Source: Magnetofaba australis IT-1 (GTDB lineage: Bacteria > Pseudomonadota > Magnetococcia > Magnetococcales > Magnetococcaceae). Taken from it: a stretch of DNA of 64,000 nt. Location: contig NZ_LVJN01000015.1 in the NCBI RefSeq assembly GCF_002109495.1, forward strand, positions 124,001-188,000, written 5' to 3'. This document shows, piece after piece, positions 7,983 to 15,805 of this stretch (the stretch's first letter is position 1; each line of letters starts with the position of its first letter). The notes beneath the pieces are model-generated. The model had not been told where the DNA came from, made no database searches, and saw only the letters and a program-made list of their open reading frames with translations. Made by a program: the position numbers and the translations under genes.

Positions 7983-8971
7983 GTCGTCTTGCCAACAAGC
8001 GCATTCTGGTCACCGGCGGCGCCGGATTCATCGGCTCCCATCTGACCCGGCAACTGGTCAACCTCGGCGCCGAAGTGGCGGTGACGGTGAAGTACAACAG
8101 CGTCATCGATAACGCCCGCATCGTCGATCTGTGGGATAAGGTCCACGTCATCGAGGCCGACCTGCGCAATCTGGACAGCCTCAAGCAGATCGCCGACTAC
8201 AAGCCGCAGATCGTGTTCCATCTGGCGGCGTATAATCACGTCGGCGACAGCTTTCTGCACATCAACGAGGCGCTGGACGCCAATATCAAGGGCACCGCCA
8301 ATGTGATGCAGACCTGGGAGGGGTATGAGCGCTTCGTCTACATCGCCACCTCCGAGGTGTATGGCTACCAGACCGGCTTCCCCTTCACCGAAACCATGAC
8401 GCCCAACCCCATCTCGCCCTATTCGGTGGGCAAGTATGGCGGCGAGCAGTACGCCCGGCTGTTCATGGAACAGCGCGGCATGCCCATCGTGATCCTGCGT
8501 CCGTTCAACGCCTTCGGCCCCTATCAGAGCGCGCGGGCGGTGATCCCGGAGTTGATCCAGCTGTGTCTGGAGGGGCGTCCGGTAAAGACCACCCAGGGCA
8601 AGCAGACCCGCGAATTCAACTTCGTCACCAACCTCACCGAGGGCATGGCGCTGGCGGGGGAGGCCGATGGGGCCATCGGCCAGACCATCAACATCGGCTC
8701 CGGCGAAGAGATCGCCATTCGCGATCTGGTGAAGAAGATTCACGCCCTGACCGGCTCGTCGTCGGAGCTGCAGATTGGCGCGTTGCCGGATCGTCCCACC
8801 GAGATCTGGCGCATGGCGGCGGACAATCGCCGCGCCAAGGAGATTCTGGGTTGGGAGCCGCAGGTGGACTTCGAAACCGGTCTGCTGCGCACCATTGAGT
8901 GGTTCCAGGCGTTTGTGCACGCCTATCGCAACACGGATTCCGAATTGTGGAAGCTGGCGACGTGGCGTTAA
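7979..8971 (+). CDS. NAD-dependent epimerase/dehydratase (extended SDR)
   Basis: 330 residues. The Rossmann motif GGAGFIG is at residues 14-20; the catalytic YSVGK (YxxxK) follows TSEVYG, the usual Ser/Thr region. The family covers UDP-glucose 4-epimerase, dTDP-glucose and GDP-mannose dehydratases and CDP-glucose 4,6-dehydratase. Coupling to the preceding nucleotidyltransferase by ATGA overlap indicates it uses that enzyme's NDP-sugar product. Which C-4/C-6 chemistry it does is not resolved here. Confidence 0.8.
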   Translation: MSRLANKRILVTGGAGFIGSHLTRQLVNLGAEVAVTVKYNSVIDNARIVDLWDKVHVIEADLRNLDSLKQIADYKPQIVFHLAAYNHVGDSFLHINEALDANIKGTANVMQTWEGYERFVYIATSEVYGYQTGFPFTETMTPNPISPYSVGKYGGEQYARLFMEQRGMPIVILRPFNAFGPYQSARAVIPELIQLCLEGRPVKTTQGKQTREFNFVTNLTEGMALAGEADGAIGQTINIGSGEEIAIRDLVKKIHALTGSSSELQIGALPDRPTEIWRMAADNRRAKEILGWEPQVDFETGLLRTIEWFQAFVHAYRNTDSELWKLATWR

Positions 8972-9019
8972 GCCGTCCCCGCGCCGAAGCAAAAATGTGT
9001 GCGGGAAAGAGTCTGTGGG

Positions 9020-9141
9020 CGAGAAATCGCCAGAGGCGATTTCTCGGGGATTCTTAAGGGTCTGTGACCCTTAAGCGGGGTTTGGGGCGGCGCCCCAAGG
9101 TGTGAGGGGAGTTTGAGGGCGCAGCCCTCAATATCTTTCAT
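9020..9141 (+). repeat. Composite hairpin repeat, family 1, copy A (headless)
   Basis: Four perfect hairpins in a row, each with a three-base loop: 9020-9046 (12-bp stem, loop AGA), 9053-9075 (10-bp stem, loop TGT), 9082-9098 (stem TTGGGGC, loop GGC) and 9113-9131 (stem TTGAGGGC, loop GCA), followed by the family tail TATCTTTCAT. The head module (CAATGTTTGCGTGACG) is missing. The outer pairs of the third and fourth stems are T-A where most copies have G-C or C-G, with both arms changed. Confidence 0.85.
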
Positions 9142-9185
9142 TTTCCAACGAAGTGATTTCAGAGCCCCAATAAAGAGATACCATT

Positions 9186-10202
9186 ATGCGCATCCTCGTC
9201 ACTTTGAAGCCGGAACGTTACGAACAGCCGCGCCATAGCTGCGGGGTGCTGGCGGAGATCGACTGGGCGCGCAAAGAGGTGATTCGCGAGCTGCGCATTC
9301 CCACCGCCTCATTCCGCAGCGACAGCGCCTTCATGGCGCCGCTAATCAATGGCGTGACCCACATCGGCAACCGCGTTTTCGTGGCCATGTGGAACTTTAT
9401 CGCCGAGATCGATTACGAAAAGTTCGCCGTAGTGGACGCCTTTTCGCACCCGAACATGGCCGATCTGCATGGCATGAGCACCGATGGCAAGCGCCTGTTT
9501 GTGGCTTCGACTTCGTTGGATGCAGTGCTGTGCTTTGATGCCGAAAGCTTTGAGTTGATCTGGCGCTGGGGGCCGGATGTGCCGTTGCTGGCGGGACACA
9601 AACCCGCTTCGCAACGCGCCTTCTATGAGAGCATTCCGCTGTTTGGGGATCGTCTGGCCGAGCGTCCGCTGACCTTTGTGGAGGGGGAGCATCGGGCGCT
9701 GCACAAGAGCCGTTCCGGCTTCCGGCGGCACCATCTGAACGATGTGGTGTGGAACCCGGCGGATGGCCAGCTCTATGTGACCACCAGCCACTGGTTCGAG
9801 GAGTTGGGCGGGGCGGTGATCCGTCTTAATCCGGAGACGCTGGAGGCGGAGTTTGTGGCGCCGCCGGACAGCTTCCTGGGCACCCATGACGTACAGTTTG
9901 TGGACGACCGCATCGTGGTGACCGAATCCCGCGGCGACTCGGCGGGCTGGGTCACCGGAGCGGGGGAGGTGGTGCATCAGCCGTTGGGCCAGATGCCCGC
10001 GTTTGTACGCGGTCTGCACTGGACCGGCGAGAGCTTCCTGACCGGCTTTACCCGTCTGCGCGAATCCAGCGATCCCAGTTGGATCGTCGAGTTTGATCGG
10101 GATTTTGAGCGCGAAATCTCGCGCATGGACATCAGCGGTTTCTTCCCCACTGAGCAGGGCTGCGCCATCCACGCCATCGCCCCGGCGCCGAAGTCGGCGT
10201 AA
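9186..10202 (+). CDS. Conserved protein with beta-propeller-like repeats, function unknown
   Basis: 338 residues without signal peptide or membrane segments. Repeated strand patterns (IGNRVFVAMWNFIAEIDYE, DGKRLFVASTSLDAVLCFD, DGQLYVTTSHW) look like blades of a beta-propeller similar to those in strictosidine synthase/SMP-30-like or DUF4915-type proteins. It follows nucleotide-sugar genes, so a role in surface glycan synthesis is possible, but I see no catalytic motif I can name. A composite repeat separates it from the epimerase gene, so it may be transcribed separately. Confidence 0.6.
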   Translation: MRILVTLKPERYEQPRHSCGVLAEIDWARKEVIRELRIPTASFRSDSAFMAPLINGVTHIGNRVFVAMWNFIAEIDYEKFAVVDAFSHPNMADLHGMSTDGKRLFVASTSLDAVLCFDAESFELIWRWGPDVPLLAGHKPASQRAFYESIPLFGDRLAERPLTFVEGEHRALHKSRSGFRRHHLNDVVWNPADGQLYVTTSHWFEELGGAVIRLNPETLEAEFVAPPDSFLGTHDVQFVDDRIVVTESRGDSAGWVTGAGEVVHQPLGQMPAFVRGLHWTGESFLTGFTRLRESSDPSWIVEFDRDFEREISRMDISGFFPTEQGCAIHAIAPAPKSA

Positions 10203-10235
10203 TTCGTCGTTCCAATACTTTCGCCAAGCGAAGTC

Positions 10236-10346
10236 AGAACTGCAAGAACAGCCAATGTTTGCATGACGTTGGTTGAGCTAGCGCTGACTATTTGGCCGCC
10301 GACTGGTCGGCGGCGGGGTCTGGGGGCCGCGCCCCCAGCGGGGTGT
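10236..10346 (+). repeat. Composite hairpin repeat, family 1, copy B, left half (split by IS)
   Basis: The head module (AACTGCAAGAACAGCCAATG, then a GCATGACG/GCGCTGACTAT stretch) is followed by the GCCGCCGAC/GTCGGCGGC hairpin and CTGGGGGC(CGC)GCCCCCAG. The repeat stops after GCGGGGTGT at 10346, where IS110-like DNA begins; the next module expected from other copies is found at 11821. Confidence 0.85.
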
Positions 10347-10436
10347 AATGGAATGGTCCGCTCCGCTACCCAAACGGCCTCGCAATGGGCCAAGATGGTG
10401 GTGTGTTTTTCCATCTAAACGGAGTCGGAGCGGACC

Positions 10437-11480
10437 ATGAGCAATCATATCGAAAACGGACAGGTACGGGTACTGGGTATTGATCTGGGCAAGAGCGTGT
10501 TTCAGTTGCATGGCGTGGATGCGCGCGGCAAAAGCGTTCTCAAGAAGCGACTGAAACGAGACGAGCTCCTGGAGTACATGGCGCAACTGCCGCCGTGCCT
10601 GGTGGGGATGGAAGCCAGTAGCGGCGCCCACCATTGGGCGCGGAAATTTCAGGGATATGGGCATGATGTGCGTTTGATGGCGCCGCAATATGTGAAGCCC
10701 TACGTGAAGCGGCACAAGAACGACAGCGTGGACGCTGAGGCGATATGTGAAGCGGTACAGCGTCCGAATATGCGTTTTGTGGGGATCAAAAGCGTTGCCC
10801 AGCAAGAAATTCTAGCGTTGCATCGGGTGCGCAGTCTGGCGGTGAAGAACCGCACGGCGTTGGTGAACCAGATTCGCGGACTGCTTGCCGAGTATGGGAT
10901 TGTCTTTCCCAAGAGCATCAAACAGGCGCGGCGGGCGATTGTGCTGATTTTGAGTGATGAGAGCTCGGAAATGAGCGCCAATTTTCGCGTAATTCTGGAG
11001 GATGAGCGCGATGAGCTGGCGCATTTGGATGAGCGCATCGGCAAATATGAGCGTGAGATTGAGGCGCTGGCCAAGGCGGAGCCGCAGTGTCGATTGCTGA
11101 TGACGATCCCGGGAGTGGGACCGATCACGGCGACGGCGCTGTTGGCGTCGGTGGGGGATGTGCGGGCGTTTAAGAATGGCCGGGAGCTGTCGGCATGGAT
11201 AGGGTTGGTTCCGAATCAGCACTCCACAGGGGGCAAGGCGTGGCTGACGGGGATCAGCAAGCGGGGAAACGGTTATCTTCGCACCCTGTTGATTCATGGG
11301 GCGCGGGCGGCTTTGCGCGTGTGTGAAAACAAGCCGGATCGCCGCAGCCAGTGGGCAGTGTCGGTGTCGGAACGTCGCGGCGCAAATAGAGCAGTGGTGG
11401 CGCTGGCCAACCGCATGGCGCGCAGCGCGTGGGCGATGCTGGTGAAGCAGGAGGCCTATGGGGCCAGCGCCGCTGTGTAG
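10437..11480 (+). CDS. IS110-family transposase (DEDD plus catalytic-Ser domains)
   Basis: 347 residues, full family length. The N-terminal RuvC-like DEDD domain shows GIDLGKSVFQLHG (Asp16), the Glu in GMEASSGAHHWA and the Asp pair in KNDSVDAEA. The C-terminal Transposase_20 domain shows TIPGVGPITATALLA and SAWIGLVPNQHSTGGK with the Ser expected to attack DNA. The start codon lies in CGGAGCGGACCATG (10426-10439), a copy of the inverted repeat, so the left repeat and the start region could pair and hide the ribosome site. No frameshift is seen, so the gene looks functional. Confidence 0.95.
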   Translation: MSNHIENGQVRVLGIDLGKSVFQLHGVDARGKSVLKKRLKRDELLEYMAQLPPCLVGMEASSGAHHWARKFQGYGHDVRLMAPQYVKPYVKRHKNDSVDAEAICEAVQRPNMRFVGIKSVAQQEILALHRVRSLAVKNRTALVNQIRGLLAEYGIVFPKSIKQARRAIVLILSDESSEMSANFRVILEDERDELAHLDERIGKYEREIEALAKAEPQCRLLMTIPGVGPITATALLASVGDVRAFKNGRELSAWIGLVPNQHSTGGKAWLTGISKRGNGYLRTLLIHGARAALRVCENKPDRRSQWAVSVSERRGANRAVVALANRMARSAWAMLVKQEAYGASAAV

Positions 11481-11744
11481 AGAGAGCGCAATACAACTCT
11501 AAAAGAAAAACAGGCCGATAAGGAAAGAGAAAGAGATCCCACCAGCCAGGTTGCGAGAGAGAGTCGAGATTGATGGCGTGAAACGGCATAGCCCTGCGTG
11601 GTCAAGAACCTGTTTCGCCCAAGGGCCCATAGAGGCCGAGGGTGTGTTGAGGAGGGCCACGCGCAAATTCCATCAGGGCCAGAGGGCGACAAGCCCCTCA
11701 TCAACAGGCCGGATACATGGGCGCGACTAAGCCTCACACATCAG
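11481..11744 (+). ncRNA. Candidate bridge RNA (seekRNA) region of the IS110 element
   Basis: The 264 bases between the transposase stop and the duplicated right end have no convincing gene. IS110-family recombinases are known to use a structured noncoding RNA from the element to choose donor and target sites; in the IS1111 subgroup it lies 3' of the recombinase gene, as here. The region contains GGGTGTG at 11640-11646, which also occurs in the uninterrupted target (GCGGGGTGTGGGG), but a seven-base match could be chance. No structure was computed. Confidence 0.4.
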
Positions 11745-11820
11745 TGGACATTTTCTCTTGCCGTGGCGGAGCGGACCATACATGGACATTTTCTCTTGCC
11801 GTGGCGGAGCGGACCATACA

Positions 11821-11971
11821 TGGGGCGGCGCCCCACGGTTTGGTCTTTGGGAGCTCGAGGGCGTAGCCCTCGATATCTTTCAGCGCCCATATGTGCACTT
11901 TTGAATGCTAGCGACTATATCTTTCATCTTCAAAATCACCACTGCCCAATTTTGAATTCAGCTAAGTTTCG
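11821..11971 (+). repeat. Composite hairpin repeat, family 1, copy B, right half and tail
   Basis: Resumes with GGGGC(GGC)GCCCCAC, then GGTTTGG, the TCGAGGGC(GTA)GCCCTCGA hairpin and GATATCTTT. A second CTATATCTTTCATCTTCAAAA and the tail CCCAATTTTGAATTCAGCTAAG follow at about 11920-11971, so the tail is partly duplicated or extended here. Confidence 0.8.
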
Positions 11972-11981
11972 CGTTACCCCA

Positions 11982-13547
11982 TCACGCCAATTTGTCGTCG
12001 GCCACCCAGTACTTGGGATCCTTGTCCAGGTTGACCTCCACCAGATCCCCCGCCTTGTTCAGCAGGTTGCGGCACTCCTGGCTGAGGTGTCGCAATTTCA
12101 ACTCCTTGCCCGCCTGAATATAACGCGAAGCCACGGTGTCGATGGCCTCAATCGCGCTGTGGTCCATCACCCGTGAGCCGTAGAAGTCGATCACCACGCG
12201 CTCGGGGTCGTTATCCGGTTTGAAGTGGTCCAGAAAACGCCCGGTGGAGGCGAAGAACAGCGGCCCATCCAGTTCGTAGACCTTGGTTCCGGTATCGTCC
12301 ACATAGGCATGAGCGCGCACCTGACGGGCGTGCTCCCAGGCAAACGCCAACGCCGAGACGATCACCCCGCACACCACCGCAATGGCCAGGTCCGTGGCCA
12401 CCGTCATGCCGCTCACCAGCACCAGCACAAAAGCGTCGGCGCGGGGAATCTTACTCAGAATGCGAAAGCTCGACCACTCAAAGGTGCCGATCACCACCAT
12501 GAACATCACCCCGGTCAGAGCGGCGATGGGGATCATCTCGATGAGCGACGAGGCGAACAGAATGAACATCAGCACCATGAACCCGGCGGTGATGCCGGAG
12601 AGGCGACCGCGTCCGCCGGATTTGACGTTGATCATGCTCTGACCCACCATGGCGCAGCCGCCCATGCCGCCGAAGAAGCCGGTGACGATGTTGGCGCTTC
12701 CCTGGCCCACGCACTCGCGGTTGCCGCGTCCACGGGTTTGGGTCAATTCGTCGATGAGGCTCATGGTGAGCAGGGATTCGATCAAGCCGATGGCGGCCAG
12801 AATCACCGCATAGGGGGTGATAATGGTGAACGTCTCCCAGTTCAGTGGAACCGACGGGATGTGGAACGCAGGCAGGCCGCCGGCGATGGAGGCCATATCG
12901 CCCACGGTGCGGCTCTGCACCCCCAGGGCGATCACCAGCACCGAGACCAGCAGAATCGCCGCCAGCGCCGAGGGGATCGCTTTGGTGAGTTTGGGCAGCC
13001 AGTGGATGATGGCCATGGTCAACGCCACCAGCGCCAGCATGATGTACAGTTGTTGTCCCGCCAGCCACTGGGAGCCGCCCGCGCCGTCACTGACCTGGAA
13101 GCTCTTGAGCTGGGCCAGGAAGATGACGATGGCCAAGCCATTGACGAAGCCCAGCATCACCGGGTGGGGCACCATACGGATGAATTTCCCCAACCGCAGC
13201 ACTCCCACGGTGATCTGAATCAACCCCATCAGCACCACGGTGGCGAACAGATACTCGATGCCGTGCTCCAGCACCAGCGCCACCATCACCACCGCCAGGG
13301 CGCCGGTGGCGCCGCTGATCATGCCCGGGCGACCGCCCACCACGGCGGTGATGATGCTCACCATGAAGGCCGAATAGAGCCCCACCAGCGGCTCCACGCC
13401 GGCCACAAAGGCGAAGGCGACCGCTTCGGGGACCAGGGCCAGAGCCACGGTCAGGCCGCTGAGGAGGTCGTTTTTGGCATTGGCAGGGGCGGCGCTGACG
13501 TCCAGTCGGAAGATGGGACGAATGCGCTCCAGCAGTTGGGCAAACAT
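11982..13547 (-). CDS. SulP-family inorganic anion transporter with STAS domain
   Basis: 521 residues. The membrane part (about residues 20-400) has 10-12 hydrophobic segments and the SulP signatures [20 protein letters not shown] and TGALAVVM. The last ~100 residues form a cytoplasmic STAS domain ([20 protein letters not shown]). SulP proteins carry sulfate, bicarbonate or other anions, often with Na+ or H+. The neighbourhood does not decide between sulfate and bicarbonate. The start at 13547 ([11 protein letters not shown]) is preferred to one 18 codons upstream because AGAGG lies seven bases before it. Confidence 0.85.
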   Translation of the reverse strand: MFAQLLERIRPIFRLDVSAAPANAKNDLLSGLTVALALVPEAVAFAFVAGVEPLVGLYSAFMVSIITAVVGGRPGMISGATGALAVVMVALVLEHGIEYLFATVVLMGLIQITVGVLRLGKFIRMVPHPVMLGFVNGLAIVIFLAQLKSFQVSDGAGGSQWLAGQQLYIMLALVALTMAIIHWLPKLTKAIPSALAAILLVSVLVIALGVQSRTVGDMASIAGGLPAFHIPSVPLNWETFTIITPYAVILAAIGLIESLLTMSLIDELTQTRGRGNRECVGQGSANIVTGFFGGMGGCAMVGQSMINVKSGGRGRLSGITAGFMVLMFILFASSLIEMIPIAALTGVMFMVVIGTFEWSSFRILSKIPRADAFVLVLVSGMTVATDLAIAVVCGVIVSALAFAWEHARQVRAHAYVDDTGTKVYELDGPLFFASTGRFLDHFKPDNDPERVVIDFYGSRVMDHSAIEAIDTVASRYIQAGKELKLRHLSQECRNLLNKAGDLVEVNLDKDPKYWVADDKLA

Positions 13548-14049
13548 GGGAAACCTCTTTATCGGGGGCACAACAGGAAAGCGGCAAGGCGGGCGAACCA
13601 CAATAGAGCGCGGCAGTCTACCTGTTTAGACGCAGGATGAGAAGGGGATTGTCAGATTAAAATAGAGATTTTTGCAGGGAATGGTGGGGGTCGATTTCAC
13701 AAATAACGTTATCTGGTGACGCTGGCGTAGCGATAGGGATGGCTGTTTATTATTTGATTTTAGTCTGTTGTGAATTCCATCTGGTCGGCGACAATCTTTC
13801 TGTGCTCAGAGTTGCGCGCAGCCTGCTACATGCGTTTCTTGTTGTTTGCGAAAAACCGCGCGCCTGCCGTGACGAGGGGCCTGCCAGTCGCGCGGAAATC
13901 CGGGCGATCGCGCCTATTGTGGAGCTGGCATCATTGTTTGAGCAGATCTTGGCAGAGTGATATTTTCTTTTATAGCCATAATTTTATGAGGAATTTGTTA
14001 TGGTATCGGGTTGATGACGACGGATTTCACGCTTATGCAGGGTAGGGAC
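13548..14049. other. Gene-free gap between divergent SulP and regulator genes
   Basis: About 500 bases, visibly AT-richer than its neighbours. A short open frame at 13739-13960 has no family likeness and no good ribosome site. I see no repeat module, RNA gene or clear promoter, though divergent promoters for both flanking genes must lie here. Confidence 0.5.
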
Positions 14050-14940
14050 ATGGAAACCATTCTGCTGGTCGATGACGATCAGGACAATCTGACGCTGTTG
14101 CAAACCATTCTGCGCAAAGCCGGGTATGAGATTGTTGTGGCGCAGGATGGCGCCTCCGGCATCGAGCAGGCCAAACAGAGCGATCCCGACCTGATCCTGC
14201 TGGATGTGATGATGCCCCAGCTGGATGGATTTGAGGTGTGTCGACGCTTGAAAGCGGCGCCGGAGATCGCCTCCATTCCGGTGGTGTTCGTCACCGGCAA
14301 GGATGATGAAGCGGCGGTGGCCGAAGGCATGGCGGTGGGCGCCTTCCACTACGTGCCCAAGCCGTTCCATAGCGAGACCATCCTCGCCACGGTGGACTAT
14401 GCGTTGGAGTATGGCCGCCTGCGTCGGCGCTACCACGACGAACTGAAGCGCACCCAGGACACCATTCAACTGATCGATCACTGCCAGTTCCGTTTCCGCA
14501 GCATCGCCCAGGCTGAAGGCGTCGCGGCGCTGCTGGCCAGCGTCTGTCCCGACCCTATGGGGGTGCTCAATGGACTGAGCGAGCTGCTCATCAATGCCGT
14601 GGAGCATGGCAATCTGGGCATTACCTATGACGAGAAAAAGCAGCTGCTGATCAGCCGGGGACTGGCGGATGAGATCGCCCGGCGCATGACCCTGCCGGAG
14701 TACTCCAAGCGTGATGTGGTGGTGACGTTTGCACGGGAGCCTGACTTGCTGCGCATTGAAATCATGGATGAAGGGGAGGGGTTTGCGTGGGAGCGCTACC
14801 TCCAGTTTGAGCCCAGTCGGGGCTTCGATCCCAATGGTCGCGGCATCGCCATGGCCGCCGCCGGGGGCTTGACGCGCATCGCCTACCAGGGTCGGGGCAA
14901 TCATGTCATCGCCGAAGTGAGCCTCTCTGCAGCGCCCTAA
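14050..14940 (+). CDS. Response regulator receiver fused to an RsbW-like HATPase domain
   Basis: 296 residues. The N-terminal receiver domain (1-125) has the acidic pair in LLVDDDQ (Asp8/Asp9), phospho-acceptor Asp52 in LLDVMMP, the Thr in FVTGKDD and the Lys in YVPKPF. The C-terminal half has HATPase_c_2 features: N-box LLINAVEHGNLG, G1 box DEGEGFAW and a Gly-rich NGRGIAMA. Such ATPases are anti-sigma kinases or switch-protein kinases. Phosphorylation of the receiver probably controls the ATPase, but no anti-anti-sigma partner is adjacent. ATG 14050 has GGTAGGGAC just upstream and places the receiver at the N-terminus; ATGs at 14011, 14014 and 14035 are alternatives. Confidence 0.8.
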   Translation: METILLVDDDQDNLTLLQTILRKAGYEIVVAQDGASGIEQAKQSDPDLILLDVMMPQLDGFEVCRRLKAAPEIASIPVVFVTGKDDEAAVAEGMAVGAFHYVPKPFHSETILATVDYALEYGRLRRRYHDELKRTQDTIQLIDHCQFRFRSIAQAEGVAALLASVCPDPMGVLNGLSELLINAVEHGNLGITYDEKKQLLISRGLADEIARRMTLPEYSKRDVVVTFAREPDLLRIEIMDEGEGFAWERYLQFEPSRGFDPNGRGIAMAAAGGLTRIAYQGRGNHVIAEVSLSAAP

Positions 14941-14994
14941 GCACACCCCTCTGCGCTCCCCGTGTTCTGCATGGCGCATTACGCGGGCGTCGCG

Positions 14995-15003
14995 TGATAT
15001 AAT
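14995..15003 (+). promoter_or_regulatory. Extended -10 promoter element of the CooA-like gene
   Basis: TGATATAAT is a consensus -10 (TATAAT at 14998-15003) with the TGn extension, 54 bases before the start codon at 15057. No good -35 is seen 17 bases upstream, which an extended -10 can tolerate. Confidence 0.5.
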
Positions 15004-15056
15004 GACGCTCTTAGGCGCCGTTTGGCGCTCTGCTGCATCCACCTCTTGGAGTCCCC

Positions 15057-15665
15057 ATGCTGCCACTCGCCAACACCTTGCCTGATGGCCAGCGGCGTCG
15101 CTATGAACCCCGCGCGATCATCAGCGATCCGTCATCCCGTGACGATCTGGTGTTCATGCTGCAGAGCGGGCGCGCGCGCATCTACCTGCTGGGCGTCAGC
15201 CGCGAACAGACCTTGGGTGAACTCAAGCCGGGGGGCATTTTCGTCACCCATGCGCCGGTGTGGGTGGAGGCGTTGGAGACCACCGAGATCCTCGCTTGGC
15301 CCATGGCGCAACTGCGCGCTCTCATCGTCGCCCAGCCCGACATCGCCATGGCGGCGTTGCGTGAGGTGGGCAAACTGCTGCAAAGCAGCATCGACTGCAT
15401 CGAAGGGCTGGCGTTCCACTCGGTAGAGGGGCGGTTGGCGCGCTTTCTGTTGGCCGAATCCAGCCGTCAGGGTGGGCGCGTTATCGCCGTCGCCGACACC
15501 ATGGAGATGCTGGCCACCCGGCTGGGGGCCTCCCGCCAAACCCTCTCCACCTTGCTTAATCAACTGGTTAAGGATGGGATTATCGCCCGCCCCGAGCGCC
15601 AGCGTTTGGAAATCCTCGACCCTGACGCTCTGGCGAAAAAAGGCGATCTTTTGTCAGATGGCTGA
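15057..15665 (+). CDS. Crp/Fnr-family regulator resembling the CO sensor CooA
   Basis: 202 residues: cyclic-nucleotide-fold sensor domain, long dimerisation helix, C-terminal winged helix. From Gly38 to His65 it aligns without gaps, with a constant offset of 12, to Gly50-His77 of Rhodospirillum rubrum CooA as I remember it. The shared residues include GRxRxYLxG, RE, and F-x-x-H, so His65 matches the CooA haem ligand His77, while Cys75 is replaced by Val63. The recognition helix ASRQTLSTLLNQL is close to CooA's SSRQTTSTALNSL. The N-terminus is 12 residues shorter, with Pro at position 3. FNR-type Cys residues are absent. GGAG precedes ATG 15057 and upstream stops exclude an earlier start. It lies directly before cowN. 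Confidence 0.8.
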   Translation: MLPLANTLPDGQRRRYEPRAIISDPSSRDDLVFMLQSGRARIYLLGVSREQTLGELKPGGIFVTHAPVWVEALETTEILAWPMAQLRALIVAQPDIAMAALREVGKLLQSSIDCIEGLAFHSVEGRLARFLLAESSRQGGRVIAVADTMEMLATRLGASRQTLSTLLNQLVKDGIIARPERQRLEILDPDALAKKGDLLSDG

Positions 15666-15667
15666 CA
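15652..15667 (+). promoter_or_regulatory. CooA-type operator upstream of cowN
   Basis: TGTCA-GATGGC-TGACA is a perfect inverted repeat with the CRP/CooA half-site spacing; CooA sites are TGTCA-N6-CGACA-like. It overlaps the regulator's stop codon (15663-15665). The centre is 15659.5, exactly 41.5 bases upstream of the start predicted from the -10 box at 15689-15694, the class II activation position. Confidence 0.7.
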
Positions 15668-15688
15668 GACGGAGCCATTTCTCTCCGC

Positions 15689-15694
15689 TATACT
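15689..15694 (+). promoter_or_regulatory. -10 box of the predicted cowN promoter
   Basis: TATACT differs from TATAAT at one base and lies 32 bases from the operator centre, giving a predicted start near 15701. There is no good -35 hexamer, consistent with an activator-dependent promoter. Confidence 0.55.
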
Positions 15695-15710
15695 GCTGCG
15701 CGGCTTGCCC

Positions 15711-15761
15711 GGATATGGTGCGAAACTCTTCGAGCATCGCGTAGAGATTTTCGCCATATCC
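15711..15761 (+). promoter_or_regulatory. Hairpin in the cowN leader RNA
   Basis: Arms GGATATGG (15711-15718) and CCATATCC (15754-15761) pair over 8 bp. After small bulges CGAAA pairs with TTTCG (5 bp), then CTC with GAG (3 bp), closing a 15-base loop. It lies between the predicted start near 15701 and the GAAGGAG ribosome site. It may stabilise the transcript or regulate translation. Confidence 0.55.
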
Positions 15762-15805
15762 GCGCCGTATCATTGTGTGAAATTTTGTGCAGAAGGAGTC
15801 GCGCC

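Larger units (their letters stand above)
10347..11820 (+). mobile_element. IS110-family insertion sequence, IS1111-like, inserted in a composite repeat
   Basis: About 1.47 kb with one transposase gene and subterminal inverted repeats: ATGGTCCGCTCCGC at 10353-10366 and its complement GCGGAGCGGACCAT near the right end. Such subterminal repeats are typical of the IS1111 subgroup, which often targets palindromic repeats. The right end is duplicated: a 38-bp unit carrying the inverted repeat occurs at 11745-11782 and again at 11783-11820. The flanks rejoin to a normal family 1 repeat if the element is removed. A single T is ambiguous at the right boundary, and I see no target duplication, as expected for this family. 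Confidence 0.85.

Noticed and set aside
11598-12176. Open frame downstream of the IS transposase
   Set aside because: It crosses the duplicated IS end, the composite repeat and the SulP 3' end; the protein looks random.
12225-13640. 471-codon frame antisense to the SulP gene
   Set aside because: The protein is a His/Asp/Gln-rich composition artefact of the complementary strand; the SulP motifs on the other strand are convincing.
13739-13960. 73-codon frame before the receiver-ATPase gene
   Set aside because: No ribosome site, no family likeness, in an AT-rich gap where short frames arise by chance.
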